Shown here one piece after another: positions 19,228 through 28,236 of a DNA stretch of 44,961 bases (positions are counted from its first letter, which is position 1; every line of letters begins with the position of its first letter). This DNA is from UBA4416 sp046594225 (GTDB lineage Bacteria > Bacteroidota > Bacteroidia > B-17B0 > Aurantibacillaceae): positions 1 to 44,961 of the forward strand of contig JBKJPW010000169.1 in NCBI GenBank assembly GCA_046594225.1, written 5' to 3'. The notes beneath the pieces were generated by a model that ran no database searches, was not told the origin of the DNA, and saw only the letters and a list, made by a program, of their open reading frames with translations. Both the position numbers and the translations under genes were made by a program.

Positions 19228-20462
19228 TTTTTCTCTTCTATCCAACGTGCCATATATTTAGTTCCCGAAATGGTATGATGCATTAATACAGAACCCATAA
19301 AGTTTTTTTGCCGATGCTCCTTCAGTTTTTGTTGCACTTGTTCCAACTTCTCAATCAACAATTTCGAATGTACCCCTTTATCAAAAACATGATTAATAAT
19401 TTCAACTCCTTTACTTTGCGCCATTAACCATTTTGATTTATTAGCATATAACTCAACTGCTCCATTTACAAAATCGTTTACATCATCTGTTATTACTCCA
19501 CCCCAATCTAAATTACCTCGCATCGCTTCGGCTCCTACACTAGTTGTTACGCTAGGTGTGCCACATTCCATCGCATCAATTAATTTACCCTTTAGTCCTG
19601 CACCAAAACGTAAAGGCGCTAAACAAATTCTTGCACTCGTCATAACTTCCTGTGCGCTATCTGCCCTACCCTTAATCAAAAAGCCTTCTTTTGGATTATG
19701 TAATTGATTTACCTTAGGTGATGCATAAGCACCATAAATATGCAATTCAGCATCAGGCATTTGTTTGCGCATCAAAGGCCATAACTCTTCTTTTAAATAC
19801 AACACACTATTCCAGTTGGGTTCATGCAAAAAATTACCAATCGTTACAAAATGTTTTCTGTCTTCAAAAGTTGGCCAGTCATTAATTTTTATTTGTTCAA
19901 TGGCATCCAATAAAAATGGTGTGTAATGAAGTATGCTAGCATCTATTTTAAAAAAATCGATTAATAAATCCATTTCATAAGTTGAAATCATGATAGTTAA
20001 ATCACAACGATAGATTGATGCTATTTCTCTTTTGGCAATATCTGTATCTAAAATATCTTCTAATACAAAATCTCGTTTCTCTTTAAATGCCTCTTGTCTG
20101 GCCAATCTTAACGCGTGTAAGTCTATTGTATCTAATAGGCGTAAAGCATCAGGACAATTTTCGGCAACACGCCAACCAAACTGTTCCTCTATCATAAAGC
20201 GATCAAATAAAACAATGCTTGGTTGCAAATTTTTAATGAACTCATCAAAACTGCTGTTATTTAATTCAATCGCTACTTTTTCTATACCATATTTTTGAAA
20301 ATCAACACTAAACTCACTGCCAGCTGCAGCACAAGCAAAAGTTATTTTCCAGCTTAATTTTTGAAATTGCTCAATTAATTGAATCGTTCTGCTACCCGCA
20401 GCAGATGAATTAGGTTCTGGCCAAACGGCCCCAATCATTAATATATGCTGAGTTTCTTGCAT
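19212..20462 (-). CDS. GT-B glycosyltransferase (family 1/4-like)
   Basis: About 416 residues from the ATG at 20462. An upstream ATG at 20486 lies inside the tRNA terminator hairpin and is less likely. The N-terminal half starts HILMIGAVWPEPNSSAAGSRT, a GT4-type donor or acceptor loop, and contains RLLDTIDLHALRLARQEA. The C-terminal half has FVTIGNFLHEPNWNSV, ELHIYGAYAS and RICLAPLRFGAGLKGKLIDAMECGTPSVTTSVGAEAM, with the conserved Glu in the nucleotide-sugar binding loop. It is a retaining GT-B-type enzyme that probably builds a surface glycan. It has no nearby glycan partner genes, so donor and acceptor are unknown. Confidence 0.85.
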   Translation of the reverse strand: MQETQHILMIGAVWPEPNSSAAGSRTIQLIEQFQKLSWKITFACAAAGSEFSVDFQKYGIEKVAIELNNSSFDEFIKNLQPSIVLFDRFMIEEQFGWRVAENCPDALRLLDTIDLHALRLARQEAFKEKRDFVLEDILDTDIAKREIASIYRCDLTIMISTYEMDLLIDFFKIDASILHYTPFLLDAIEQIKINDWPTFEDRKHFVTIGNFLHEPNWNSVLYLKEELWPLMRKQMPDAELHIYGAYASPKVNQLHNPKEGFLIKGRADSAQEVMTSARICLAPLRFGAGLKGKLIDAMECGTPSVTTSVGAEAMRGNLDWGGVITDDVNDFVNGAVELYANKSKWLMAQSKGVEIINHVFDKGVHSKLLIEKLEQVQQKLKEHRQKNFMGSVLMHHTISGTKYMARWIEEKNKKPS

Positions 20463-20474
20463 CGTAAAAATTAA

Positions 20475-20504
20475 AAAAGCCCTCAACTATCAGTTAAGGG
20501 CTTT
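20475..20504 (-). terminator. intrinsic terminator of the tRNA-Phe gene
   Basis: A 13-bp stem with one mismatch (20476-20488 and 20492-20504, loop of three) is followed on the minus strand by a T6 run, immediately 3' of the tRNA gene. Confidence 0.85.
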
Positions 20505-20509
20505 GGTTG

Positions 20510-20582
20510 TGGTGCCTCCAGGAATCGAACCAGGGACACACAGATTTTCAGTCTGTTGCTCTACCGACTGAGCTAAGGCACC
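20510..20582 (-). tRNA. tRNA-Phe (anticodon GAA)
   Basis: On the minus strand the sequence folds as a standard cloverleaf: acceptor GGTGCCT pairing with AGGCACC, D-stem GCTC/GAGC, anticodon stem ACAGA/TCTGT around loop CTGAAAA (anticodon GAA), T-stem CCTGG/CCTGG with TTCGATT. Discriminator is A and CCA is not encoded. It is a single-gene unit with its own promoter and terminator. Confidence 0.97.
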
Positions 20583-20597
20583 AACGTATTCGGGCTG

Positions 20598-20627
20598 CAA
20601 ATTTAAGAGAATTATTTATAATGCAAA
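20598..20627 (-). promoter_or_regulatory. promoter of tRNA-Phe
   Basis: On the minus strand, TTTG (20627-20624), an 18-nt spacer and TAAATTTG (20605-20598) match the Bacteroidota -33/-7 consensus exactly. The -7 element ends 15 nt before the mature tRNA. Confidence 0.65.
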
Positions 20628-20689
20628 ACAAATATTAAAAAATCTTAAAATGAAAGTAGATATAATGGATTTAGTTACTTTTATAAACA

Positions 20690-21418
20690 TTGAATTTAAT
20701 TATTGATATTGGTAATACTCGCGTTAAAGCAGCCTTGTTTAATGGCAATAACCTTATTGAACATAAGGTTTATGACACTTTAAACTCTATTTTATCAGAT
20801 AACTCCTTTATTTATAAAGCAAAAAGGGCTATTATTGGGAGCGTAGTATCAGAACAAGAAAATTTTTATAAAGCACTAAACTCTATAATGCCAACATTAG
20901 TGTTTACTACAAAAACTAAGATTCCTCTTCATAATCTATATCAGTCAGCATCTACACTAGGATCCGATAGATTAGCGGCCTCTGTTGGCGCATATTATTT
21001 GTATTCAAATGCTAATGTTTTGGTAATAGATGCAGGCACTTGCATTAAGTATAATTTCACAAACAATAAAAATGAATATTTAGGCGGAGGTATTTCGCCC
21101 GGTATTCAAATGAAGTTTAAAGCTCTAGAAACATTTACTAGTAAATTACCACTCATTGAAGCTAATTTTTTGTTTAATGAATTAGTTGGTAATACTACTC
21201 AAAACTCAATTTTATCAGGTGTTTTGAATGGTAGTTTGGCCGAAATTGATGGCATTATTGATACATATAAAACACAATTTAATCCTTTAATTTGTGTTTT
21301 AACAGGAGGTGATAGCGAATACTTGGCAAAACGGTTAAAAAATCCCATCTTTGCCCACCAAAATTTGGTTTTAAAAGGATTGAACGATATTTTAAATTAT
21401 AATAGTGAACATAAATAA
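20690..21418 (+). CDS. coaX: type III pantothenate kinase
   Basis: A 242-residue protein of normal CoaX length. It opens with LIIDIGNTRVKAAL, the ATP-binding loop of the ASKHA fold, and has GSDRLAASVGAYYLY (98-112; GxDR motif), LVIDAGTCIKYNF (118-130) and GGGISPGIQMKFKAL. It phosphorylates pantothenate in the first step of CoA biosynthesis, with poor affinity for ATP and need for a monovalent cation, as known for the family. The only possible start is TTG at 20690, because an in-frame stop lies two codons upstream. It overlaps the next gene by 14 bases. Confidence 0.95.
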   Translation: MNLIIDIGNTRVKAALFNGNNLIEHKVYDTLNSILSDNSFIYKAKRAIIGSVVSEQENFYKALNSIMPTLVFTTKTKIPLHNLYQSASTLGSDRLAASVGAYYLYSNANVLVIDAGTCIKYNFTNNKNEYLGGGISPGIQMKFKALETFTSKLPLIEANFLFNELVGNTTQNSILSGVLNGSLAEIDGIIDTYKTQFNPLICVLTGGDSEYLAKRLKNPIFAHQNLVLKGLNDILNYNSEHK

Positions 21419-22865
21419 ACATATTTCTCTTTTGAAAACATTCATTGTTGCTCTTACTTTTTTAGGTTCGGTTACATTTTCCTATTCTCAAATTTTGACT
21501 TCAAGTCCCTACTCTCGATATGGATTGGGAGAATTAAACCTTCAAACATTTGCAACACCAGTTGCCATGGGAGGGTCTTTCATTGCTTACCATCAAGATA
21601 CTATTGCTCCTTTTTTCATTAATGCTGCCAACCCTGCTGGTTTAGCCGGATTAAGGTTAACTACACTTGAAATTGGTGGTCAGGCTCAGTTTACAAGAAT
21701 TAGTAATGCGGATGCGTCTATCAAGAAAAAAAATATTAATTTTTCATATGGTTCACTAGGCTTTCCTTTAAAAAAATTAGGCGGGATGGCCTTTGGTATC
21801 ATGCCTTATAGTACAGTTGGTTACAATATTACTTCTAAGCAAGAAAGTAGTGCAATTCCAATGACATATCTTTTTCAGGGTGATGGTGGAATTAATAAAG
21901 TTTTTTTAGGCCTTGGGTTAAAGCCATTTCGCCGACAATTTTCTAAGTTCCAACATTCTGCATTAGCTGATACTCTCACTAAATACCATGAAGTATCTAA
22001 ATATAAACGTAAAAAATTCGGAAAACAATTGTTGTCCGAATTATCAATTGGTGCAACGGGAAATTATTTATTTGGAACTATTAATCAAGTAACGGATGTG
22101 ATTTATCCGGGTTCGATAACTTATTATAACACAAAAAGACAACGTGCTATACAAATAAATGATTTTATTTTTAATGGTGGATTACAAACCCATTTTACAA
22201 TTGATTCGATTGGATCAAATGGAAAACGACACGAATTAAAACAAAAAATAAAAATTGGAATAGGTTTCTTTGCAAATACTCCTGCAGAAATTAGCGCGAA
22301 GCAAAGTAATATTATTTACAATTATGCTTTAGATGGATTTGGTGTTGAAAGACCAAAAGACACTATTCTTAATTCTCAAGATGTAAAAGGAACTATTACA
22401 TTGCCATTGGAAATGGGCCTTGGCTTATCCATTAAAAAAGGAGAAAAGCTAACAGTATTAATGGATGCCGCTACCACAAATTGGAAAGGCTTTAAATATT
22501 TTGGTGCGCCAAGTACTGATTTTAAAAATAGTTTTCGAGTATCTGCTGGCTTAAATTATGTGCCAAATAAATTAGCCTTTGGTTCATCTAATTATATAAA
22601 AAGAATACAATACCGTTTAGGTGTTTCTTATTCTGATGGTTATTTGGATTTAAAAAATACGCCTATTAGCAATGCTTTTATTTCTGCTGGTTTAGGTTTA
22701 CCAGTTGGTGTTGGTCGTTTTGATGATATAGCTATCATCAATATATCAGCGCAATATGGTAAAATGGGAACTTTGTCAAATGATCTTTTACAAGAAGATT
22801 ACGTTCGCTTAGTGTTAGGCTTTACATTTAATAAACGTTGGTTTATTAAATACAAATACGATTAA
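21405..22865 (+). CDS. outer-membrane beta-barrel protein, function unknown
   Basis: A 486-residue protein with a signal peptide (cleavage probably near SYSQ, about residue 28), then SSPYSRYGLGEL and GGSFIAYHQDTIAPFFINAANPAGLAG, a start typical of OmpP1/FadL-like Bacteroidota barrels. The rest is alternating beta-strand-like sequence ending in LVLGFTFNKRWFIKYKYD with terminal aromatics. It starts with GTG at 21405, inside coaX, so translation is likely coupled; a TTG at 21432 is the alternative. Placement just before lptC suggests an envelope role, but there is no direct evidence for substrate or function. Confidence 0.8.
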   Translation: MNINKHISLLKTFIVALTFLGSVTFSYSQILTSSPYSRYGLGELNLQTFATPVAMGGSFIAYHQDTIAPFFINAANPAGLAGLRLTTLEIGGQAQFTRISNADASIKKKNINFSYGSLGFPLKKLGGMAFGIMPYSTVGYNITSKQESSAIPMTYLFQGDGGINKVFLGLGLKPFRRQFSKFQHSALADTLTKYHEVSKYKRKKFGKQLLSELSIGATGNYLFGTINQVTDVIYPGSITYYNTKRQRAIQINDFIFNGGLQTHFTIDSIGSNGKRHELKQKIKIGIGFFANTPAEISAKQSNIIYNYALDGFGVERPKDTILNSQDVKGTITLPLEMGLGLSIKKGEKLTVLMDAATTNWKGFKYFGAPSTDFKNSFRVSAGLNYVPNKLAFGSSNYIKRIQYRLGVSYSDGYLDLKNTPISNAFISAGLGLPVGVGRFDDIAIINISAQYGKMGTLSNDLLQEDYVRLVLGFTFNKRWFIKYKYD

Positions 22866-22874
22866 TCAAACCCT

Positions 22875-23441
22875 ATGCAATCATTAAAAAATAGAAGTTT
22901 ACTGTTTCTTTTAATGGTATGGTGTTTTGCTATAGCGTCTTGTCAAACTGATAGGAATGAAATTATGGCTCTTGGAAAAAAAGTGGTGATGCCTTCCTTA
23001 ACAGGCAAAGATGTTACCATGCTATATTCTGACTCTACTGTTTTAAAAATAAAATTAAAAACACCACAGATGCAGAAATATGAGAAGGACGTAAAAGAGC
23101 CTGTTACTATTATGCCACAAGGTGTATTTGTTGTTTTTTATGACGAAAAAGGTAAAGAAGCCACTACACTAAAAGCTGACTACGGCGTGCGTTATGAAGT
23201 AAGCAAAAAAATGGAAGTGAAATACAATGTGGAAGTAATAAATGTAAATGGAGAAAAGTTAAATACAGAGCATTTAATTTGGGATGAACAAAAAAAGAAA
23301 ATCACATCCAATGTTTTTGTGAAAATAACTACTGCCAAAGAAATTATTATGGGTAAAGGCTTAGAGGCAAATCAAGATTTTACTCAATATGAAATAAAAG
23401 AAGTAACAGGATCAATTCGTTTAGAAGATAAAGAATTATAA
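22875..23441 (+). CDS. lptC: LptC-family lipopolysaccharide transport lipoprotein
   Basis: A 188-residue protein with a lipoprotein signal (lipobox AIASC, Cys23). The mature part has the LptC layout of repeated short beta-strands: VTMLYSDSTVLKIKLKTPQMQKY, MPQGVFVVFYDEKGKEATTLKADYGVRY, VKYNVEVINVNGEKLNTEHLIWDEQKKKITSN. LptC passes LPS from the inner-membrane ABC transporter to the LptA bridge. In proteobacteria it has a membrane helix; the Bacteroidota form as a lipoprotein fits here. It sits 9 bp after the outer-membrane protein gene and 1 bp before the next. No LptA or LptB gene is present in the window. Confidence 0.85.
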   Translation: MQSLKNRSLLFLLMVWCFAIASCQTDRNEIMALGKKVVMPSLTGKDVTMLYSDSTVLKIKLKTPQMQKYEKDVKEPVTIMPQGVFVVFYDEKGKEATTLKADYGVRYEVSKKMEVKYNVEVINVNGEKLNTEHLIWDEQKKKITSNVFVKITTAKEIIMGKGLEANQDFTQYEIKEVTGSIRLEDKEL

Positions 23442-23442
23442 C

Positions 23443-23652
23443 ATGAGTAAATTTTTTAAAATATTAGAAATCATTTGGCTAATAGCTGCATTAGCGTGTG
23501 CAGCGATTGCAGTTTATTTTTTAATTATAAAAGATACTGATAGCGCTTTATATTTTGTATTTGTATTTATCATAGCGTCTATCATGTATCTATTAAGAAG
23601 ATACCAGCGCAAAAATCAAGATCGATTGGCCAATAATCAACCAAGAAAATGA
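23443..23652 (+). CDS. small two-helix membrane protein
   Basis: A 69-residue protein with two hydrophobic helices (about 8-28 and 34-50) and a strongly basic C-terminal tail (LRRYQRKNQDR). It is packed one base after lptC and overlaps the following gene by four bases (ATGA), so it is a real operon member and not a chance frame. No known function is recognised. Confidence 0.8.
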   Translation: MSKFFKILEIIWLIAALACAAIAVYFLIIKDTDSALYFVFVFIIASIMYLLRRYQRKNQDRLANNQPRK

Positions 23653-24980
23653 TAAACACCATTGCCATAGTTGGCGGCGGTATTAGCGGTACTTTAACTG
23701 TTTTAAATTGCATAAAACAAAGCCAATCTCCTTTAAAAATTATTTGGTTTGATGCAAACAATCAATTTTGTAAGGGCTTAGCTTATTCTTCTTCAGAAGA
23801 GCTACACTTATTAAATGTGAGGGCAAATAACATGTCGCTATTTGTTGATGAACCAAATCATTTTGTAGATTGGTTAAAATATTTACATCCGCATTTTTCA
23901 GATTTAGATTTTGTGCCTCGAAAAATATTTGGAGAATATATTCAATACACGTATGATAAGCTAAAGAACGCAAATCCTTTAGTATCCATTATTCAAGTAA
24001 TTGAAGAAGTAATTGATATTAAAAAAAATAGTAACGAGTTTGAAGTAATAACAACTCAAACTTACCAAGTTCAAAAATTAGTGTTGGCCTTTGGTAATTT
24101 TTTACCAGCACATCCTCGTTCTATTTCACAAGAATTTATTGACTCTGAAAACTATTTTCAAAATGCCTTTCATTCAAATTTAGTAAAGCAAATCGCATCT
24201 AAAAAGCATCTCACTATTATTGGTTCTGGCTTAACAATGATTGATGTTGTTATGAGTTTATACCATCATCACTTCTCTGGAAAAATAACTATTATTTCTC
24301 CTCATGCTTATATCCCAGAATCTCATCACCAAAATCCTTTGCCTGGTATTAAGCCTTTTATAGAAGAAAAAAAAACATATAGTTTGCTAGCATTACTATC
24401 CTTAGTAAACCAACAACTAAAAGAGGCAAAAAAGTATGCTTTAAATTTGCATAGTGTTATTGATGTGATGCGTCCTCATTTACAATTCATTTGGCTGAAC
24501 TTTACATTAAGTGAAAAGCAACAATTTTTAAGACATTTACGACACAAATGGGGTGTTGCCAGGCACAGAGCGCCCAATCAAAGCATGGCCATTTTTAAGC
24601 AATTGCAATCATCTGGCGTAATAAATCTTGTGAAAGGCAAGATAGCTGATATTAAAACTATTGAAAACACATTTGAGATTCATTATATTAACTCAAACAT
24701 AAATCAAAATTTTATCAAAACAGAATTCATAATTAATTGTACCGGGCCACAATCTAATTATTTACAAATACCGTCAATATTAGTCCAAAATCTAATAAAA
24801 AATCAAATTTTAATGCCAGATTCTATAAATTATGGCCTAAAATCAGATGAAAACGGAAAAATAGCTGCAAATATATTCACGCTTGGCCCACCCTTAAAAG
24901 GTATTTTGTGGGAGAGTACCGCAGTGCCCGAAATCAGGCTACAGGCAAAGGAATTAGCTACTAAAATTATTTGTAATTAA
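23649..24980 (+). CDS. FAD/NAD(P)-binding protein (NAD_binding_9 type)
   Basis: A 443-residue protein starting with a dinucleotide-binding motif (IAIVGGGISGTLT). It has GLAYSSSEELHLLNVRANNMS and FVPRKIFGEYIQY near residues 47-100, which are typical of the NAD_binding_9 family of flavoproteins. A second Rossmann-like segment, LTIIGSGLTMIDVVMSLY, is near residue 190. Related proteins are hydroxyacylglutathione- or siderophore-associated monooxygenase-like flavoproteins of mostly unknown substrate. It overlaps the small membrane protein gene by four bases and ends the coaX-lptC run. The substrate is unknown. Confidence 0.82.
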   Translation: MINTIAIVGGGISGTLTVLNCIKQSQSPLKIIWFDANNQFCKGLAYSSSEELHLLNVRANNMSLFVDEPNHFVDWLKYLHPHFSDLDFVPRKIFGEYIQYTYDKLKNANPLVSIIQVIEEVIDIKKNSNEFEVITTQTYQVQKLVLAFGNFLPAHPRSISQEFIDSENYFQNAFHSNLVKQIASKKHLTIIGSGLTMIDVVMSLYHHHFSGKITIISPHAYIPESHHQNPLPGIKPFIEEKKTYSLLALLSLVNQQLKEAKKYALNLHSVIDVMRPHLQFIWLNFTLSEKQQFLRHLRHKWGVARHRAPNQSMAIFKQLQSSGVINLVKGKIADIKTIENTFEIHYINSNINQNFIKTEFIINCTGPQSNYLQIPSILVQNLIKNQILMPDSINYGLKSDENGKIAANIFTLGPPLKGILWESTAVPEIRLQAKELATKIICN

Positions 24981-25004
24981 TTTTTCGTTTTTCAGCAATA
25001 ATTC

Positions 25005-25014
25005 TATCTTTGCC
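25005..25014 (+). promoter_or_regulatory. -7 element of the ppiD promoter
   Basis: TATCTTTGCC matches the extended Bacteroidota -7 consensus very well and lies 22 nt upstream of the ppiD ATG. The -33 box is weak (TTCG at 24984-24987, 17-nt spacer). Confidence 0.55.
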
Positions 25015-25036
25015 TTCCTTAATTTAATTAAAAAAT

Positions 25037-27193
25037 ATGAGCGTTTTAGAAAAAATACGTAGTAAAACTGGCCTTTTAGTTGGTATAGTGGGTTTAGCCT
25101 TGGTAATCTTTATTTTAGAGAGTTTATTAGGCTCTGGTGGGGCATTATTCTCTAGCCAAGATTTAGAAGTTGGTAAAATCAATGGTGATCAAATTGATTA
25201 TCCTGCTTTTAGCGCTAAAGTGAACGAACAAATTGCTCAAATCCAGCAATCAAATCCAAATCAAGTTATTGATGATAAGATGAAAGAGCAGATCACTGAA
25301 TCTGTTTGGAGTCAAATGATTAATGACAAAGTCATTAAAGTTCAATACAAAAAATTAGGTATTTCTGTATCTGAAGATGAATTATTCGATTTAATGTTAG
25401 TGCACCCTCACCAATATGTTATTCAACAATTAACCGATCAACAAACTGGTAAAGTTTATGAAGGTTTTGCTCGTCCTGATGGAACTTTAGATTTAATAAA
25501 ATTAAATCAATGGGTTGGTCAGATGAATGCTGAACAAGAGAAATTTTGGAAAACATTAGAGAAATCTATATTAGAAGTACGTGCTGCTGAAAAATACAAT
25601 AACTTAATTAAAAAAGGATTGTATGTAACTAAAGCAGAAGCTAAAGATCAGTTTATAGCTCAAAATAAACAAGTAAATGCTTCTTTTGTGATGAAGCGTT
25701 ATGCTGATGTTGCAGATTCAACTGTGAAAGTAACTGAAGATGAAATTTCGGCTTTCTATAATAAACACCAAAATTCATATAAAGTAAGTGATGTATCTCG
25801 TAAAATTGAATACGTTGCTTATGATGTGATGCCTTCTAAAACAGATTACGAAGCGCTAATGAAAGATGCACAACGTGCAACTGACGAATTTAAAACAAAA
25901 ACAGCTGCTGAAGATTCTTCATACATTGCTCAAGAAAGTGAAGGCGGGCAAGTAAGTATTGCTAGCTACGGAAAAAAGAATATGATTATTTCTGATTCAA
26001 CAGTATACACTGCTCCAAAAGGAACTGTTTATGGCCCTTATGTTGAAGGTACATTTGTTAAGATTTATAAATTATCTGATATTAAATCAATTGCTGACTC
26101 TGCAAAAGTTCGTCACATCTTAATTGGTTTACAAAGTCAAAAAACACAAACAACCCGTACACCTGAAGTTGCAAAACGTGTAGCAGATAGTTTATTAGTT
26201 TTATTAAAAGCTAAGGCTGTGAAGTTTGATACTTTAGTAAAAACAATGTCTGACGACTTAGGCTCTATTGACAAAGGTGGCGACTACGGTTGGTTTGATG
26301 AAAATAAAGGTTTTGTTGATCCATTTAAAAATGCAGGTTTACAAGGAACTGTAGGCAACATAACCGTTGTGCCTACTCAATTTGGTTTCCATATTATAGA
26401 AGTATTAAATGTTTCTAAAACACGTCACAATTCTTATACAGTTGCTCAAATTACTAAGTTAATTGCTCCAAGCGGAGAAACTAACCAAGAGTATTATAAA
26501 ATTGCTAGCGACTTTGCTGGGAAAAATCAAACATCCGAGGCATTTAATAAAAGTGTTGATTCCGAAAAATTAAATAAGCGTATTGCTGAAAACATTAAAG
26601 AAGGAGATAAATCTTTACCAGGTTTAGAAGGCGCAAAAGATTTAGTGCGTTGGGTTTACAAAGCAAAAAAAGGAGATGTGTCTCCCGTATTTGAATTTAA
26701 AGATAAATTTATAGTTGCTAGTTTAGTAGCTGTTAAAGAAAAAGGGATTGCTCCTTTGGAAGAGGTAAAAGATGATGTAACTACTAAAGCTATTCGCGAT
26801 AAAAAAGCAGAAGCATTTATGAAGGAATTTGAAACAAAAGCAGGTTCTTCAAAATCAATTGACGACATCGCTTCTAAAATGGGTTTAACTGCTGAGAAAT
26901 CAGACAACTTAACTTTCTCTGCATATAATGTAGCTTCTATTGGAAGAGAAGATGCTTTAATTGGAACTGCAACTTCATTAAAAGCAGGTGCAACTAGCAA
27001 AGCTATTAAAGGAGACAATGGTGTATTTGTAGTAGCTGTAGCATCAGTAAAAGATGCAGTTTTACCACAAGATTTTAAAGCTAAGCAACAAGAGATTGAA
27101 AGAATGAATAGTGGTCGTGTTGATTACGAATTATTTGATGCCTTAAAAGCAAAAGCAAATATCGAAGACCACAGAGGTAAATTTGATTTCTAA
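25037..27193 (+). CDS. ppiD: PpiD-type periplasmic peptidyl-prolyl isomerase/chaperone
   Basis: A 718-residue protein with an N-terminal anchor (about 13-31, LLVGIVGLALVIFILESLL), a SurA-like N-terminal chaperone region (about 40-240, VGKINGDQIDYPAFSAKVNEQI onward), a parvulin domain (about 355-460, KVRHILIG, MSDDLGSIDKGGDYGWFDENKGFVDPF, TQFGFHIIEVL) and a second rotamase-like region after it. It helps newly exported proteins fold at the periplasmic face of the inner membrane. It has its own good -7 element and a strong terminator, so it is probably monocistronic. Confidence 0.93.
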   Translation: MSVLEKIRSKTGLLVGIVGLALVIFILESLLGSGGALFSSQDLEVGKINGDQIDYPAFSAKVNEQIAQIQQSNPNQVIDDKMKEQITESVWSQMINDKVIKVQYKKLGISVSEDELFDLMLVHPHQYVIQQLTDQQTGKVYEGFARPDGTLDLIKLNQWVGQMNAEQEKFWKTLEKSILEVRAAEKYNNLIKKGLYVTKAEAKDQFIAQNKQVNASFVMKRYADVADSTVKVTEDEISAFYNKHQNSYKVSDVSRKIEYVAYDVMPSKTDYEALMKDAQRATDEFKTKTAAEDSSYIAQESEGGQVSIASYGKKNMIISDSTVYTAPKGTVYGPYVEGTFVKIYKLSDIKSIADSAKVRHILIGLQSQKTQTTRTPEVAKRVADSLLVLLKAKAVKFDTLVKTMSDDLGSIDKGGDYGWFDENKGFVDPFKNAGLQGTVGNITVVPTQFGFHIIEVLNVSKTRHNSYTVAQITKLIAPSGETNQEYYKIASDFAGKNQTSEAFNKSVDSEKLNKRIAENIKEGDKSLPGLEGAKDLVRWVYKAKKGDVSPVFEFKDKFIVASLVAVKEKGIAPLEEVKDDVTTKAIRDKKAEAFMKEFETKAGSSKSIDDIASKMGLTAEKSDNLTFSAYNVASIGREDALIGTATSLKAGATSKAIKGDNGVFVVAVASVKDAVLPQDFKAKQQEIERMNSGRVDYELFDALKAKANIEDHRGKFDF

Positions 27194-27209
27194 GAAAATA
27201 AATAAATTA

Positions 27210-27243
27210 AAAAAACTCCTACTAGATTTAGTAGGAGTTTTTT
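27210..27243 (+). terminator. intrinsic terminator after ppiD
   Basis: A perfect 15-bp stem (27210-27224 and 27229-27243) with loop GATT and a long T-run on its 3' side. The flanking A-run makes it symmetrical. Confidence 0.9.
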
Positions 27244-27271
27244 TATGTTACAGTATAACTAAAAATAGCTA

Positions 27272-28072
27272 ATGAGTTTAAATGATTTATATAACGAGTA
27301 TGGCTTATTAACTATTATTCTGTTATCAATTTCTGCATTTACCGCCGGATTTATTGATGCCGTTGTTGGCGGTGGCGGACTCATACAAACTCCTTTCTTA
27401 TTAATTACTTTTCCAAAAATGCCATTGCCTATTTTATTTGGCACTAATAAAATTGCAGCATTAGCTGGAACATCTATTGCTGCCTTTAAATACGCTAAAA
27501 AAATTACGTTTAATTACAAACTACTTTTTGTAATAGCCTTAAGTTGTTTTATCTCTTCCTATTTAGGTGCTCAACTTATCAATCATATTGATACAAATGT
27601 GTTAAAGCCACTCATCTTAATTATATTAATTGTTATTGCCATTTATACATTTGTTAAAAAAGATTTAGGGGCAGTTGAATCAAAAGAACTTCCGCTAAAT
27701 AAACAAATGCTATATGGCTCATGCATTGGCTTGGTAGTGGGATTTTACGATGGTTTTTTTGGTCCTGGTACAGGTAGTTTTTTTGTGTTAGGTTTTGTAG
27801 TGGTTTTAGGTTTTGAATTTGTGAAAGCATCGGCTTATGCTAAAATTGTAAACTGCGTTACCAATATTTCGGCACTCATTGTATTTATTAAACACGGACA
27901 TTATATTTTACATCTAGCAATTTTGCTTGCAGTATTTAATATTATTGGTAGTTTTATTGGCAGTCATTTAGCACTCAAAAAAGGAAATGGATTTGTAAGA
28001 ATTATTTTCTTAGTGATTGTTTCGGTAATGATACTGAAATATGGGTATGATGTACTGAAAGTTTATTTTTAG
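27272..28072 (+). CDS. TauE/SafE-family sulfite or organosulfur exporter
   Basis: A 266-residue polytopic membrane protein with about seven to eight helices in two repeats. It has the family's FTAGFIDAVVGGGGLIQTPFLL (about 23-44) in the first half and GFYDGFFGPGTGSFFVLGF (about 155-173) in the second, plus GTNKIAALAGTSIAAFKY. Members move sulfite, sulfoacetate or other small anions, but most are uncharacterised. It begins right after the ppiD terminator and has no sulfur-metabolism neighbours, so the substrate is open. Confidence 0.9.
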   Translation: MSLNDLYNEYGLLTIILLSISAFTAGFIDAVVGGGGLIQTPFLLITFPKMPLPILFGTNKIAALAGTSIAAFKYAKKITFNYKLLFVIALSCFISSYLGAQLINHIDTNVLKPLILIILIVIAIYTFVKKDLGAVESKELPLNKQMLYGSCIGLVVGFYDGFFGPGTGSFFVLGFVVVLGFEFVKASAYAKIVNCVTNISALIVFIKHGHYILHLAILLAVFNIIGSFIGSHLALKKGNGFVRIIFLVIVSVMILKYGYDVLKVYF

Positions 28073-28078
28073 TTGAAT

Positions 28079-28119
28079 CGTCATTGCGATCACGCCTAAG
28101 CGTGAGAAGCAATCTCAAA
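28079..28119. repeat. single REP-like repeat unit
   Basis: The unit starts CGTCATTGCGA and ends AGAAGCAATCTCAAA, with an internal CACGC-CTAA-GCGTG hairpin. The two ends match the ends of the inverted repeat at 43073-43155, so both belong to one dispersed family. Confidence 0.7.
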
Positions 28120-28138
28120 CAAAACATATAATGTTTTA

Positions 28139-28169
28139 ATTTGGAGGTCACAATTTGTGACCTCCAAAT
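28139..28169. promoter_or_regulatory. 31-bp palindrome upstream of the ORF6N gene (putative operator)
   Basis: Perfect 15-bp arms (ATTTGGAGGTCACAA and complement) around a single central base. The inner GAGGTCACAA arms are identical to those of a palindrome inside the downstream gene (28440-28472). The centre is 83 nt before the start codon. Likely a protein-binding site; a small transcript hairpin is the alternative. Confidence 0.7.
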
Positions 28170-28236
28170 ATTATAATGCTACAATCTGTAGCAAGCACAT
28201 ATTTAAATAATTCTCAACTTTGCATCATATATTATT

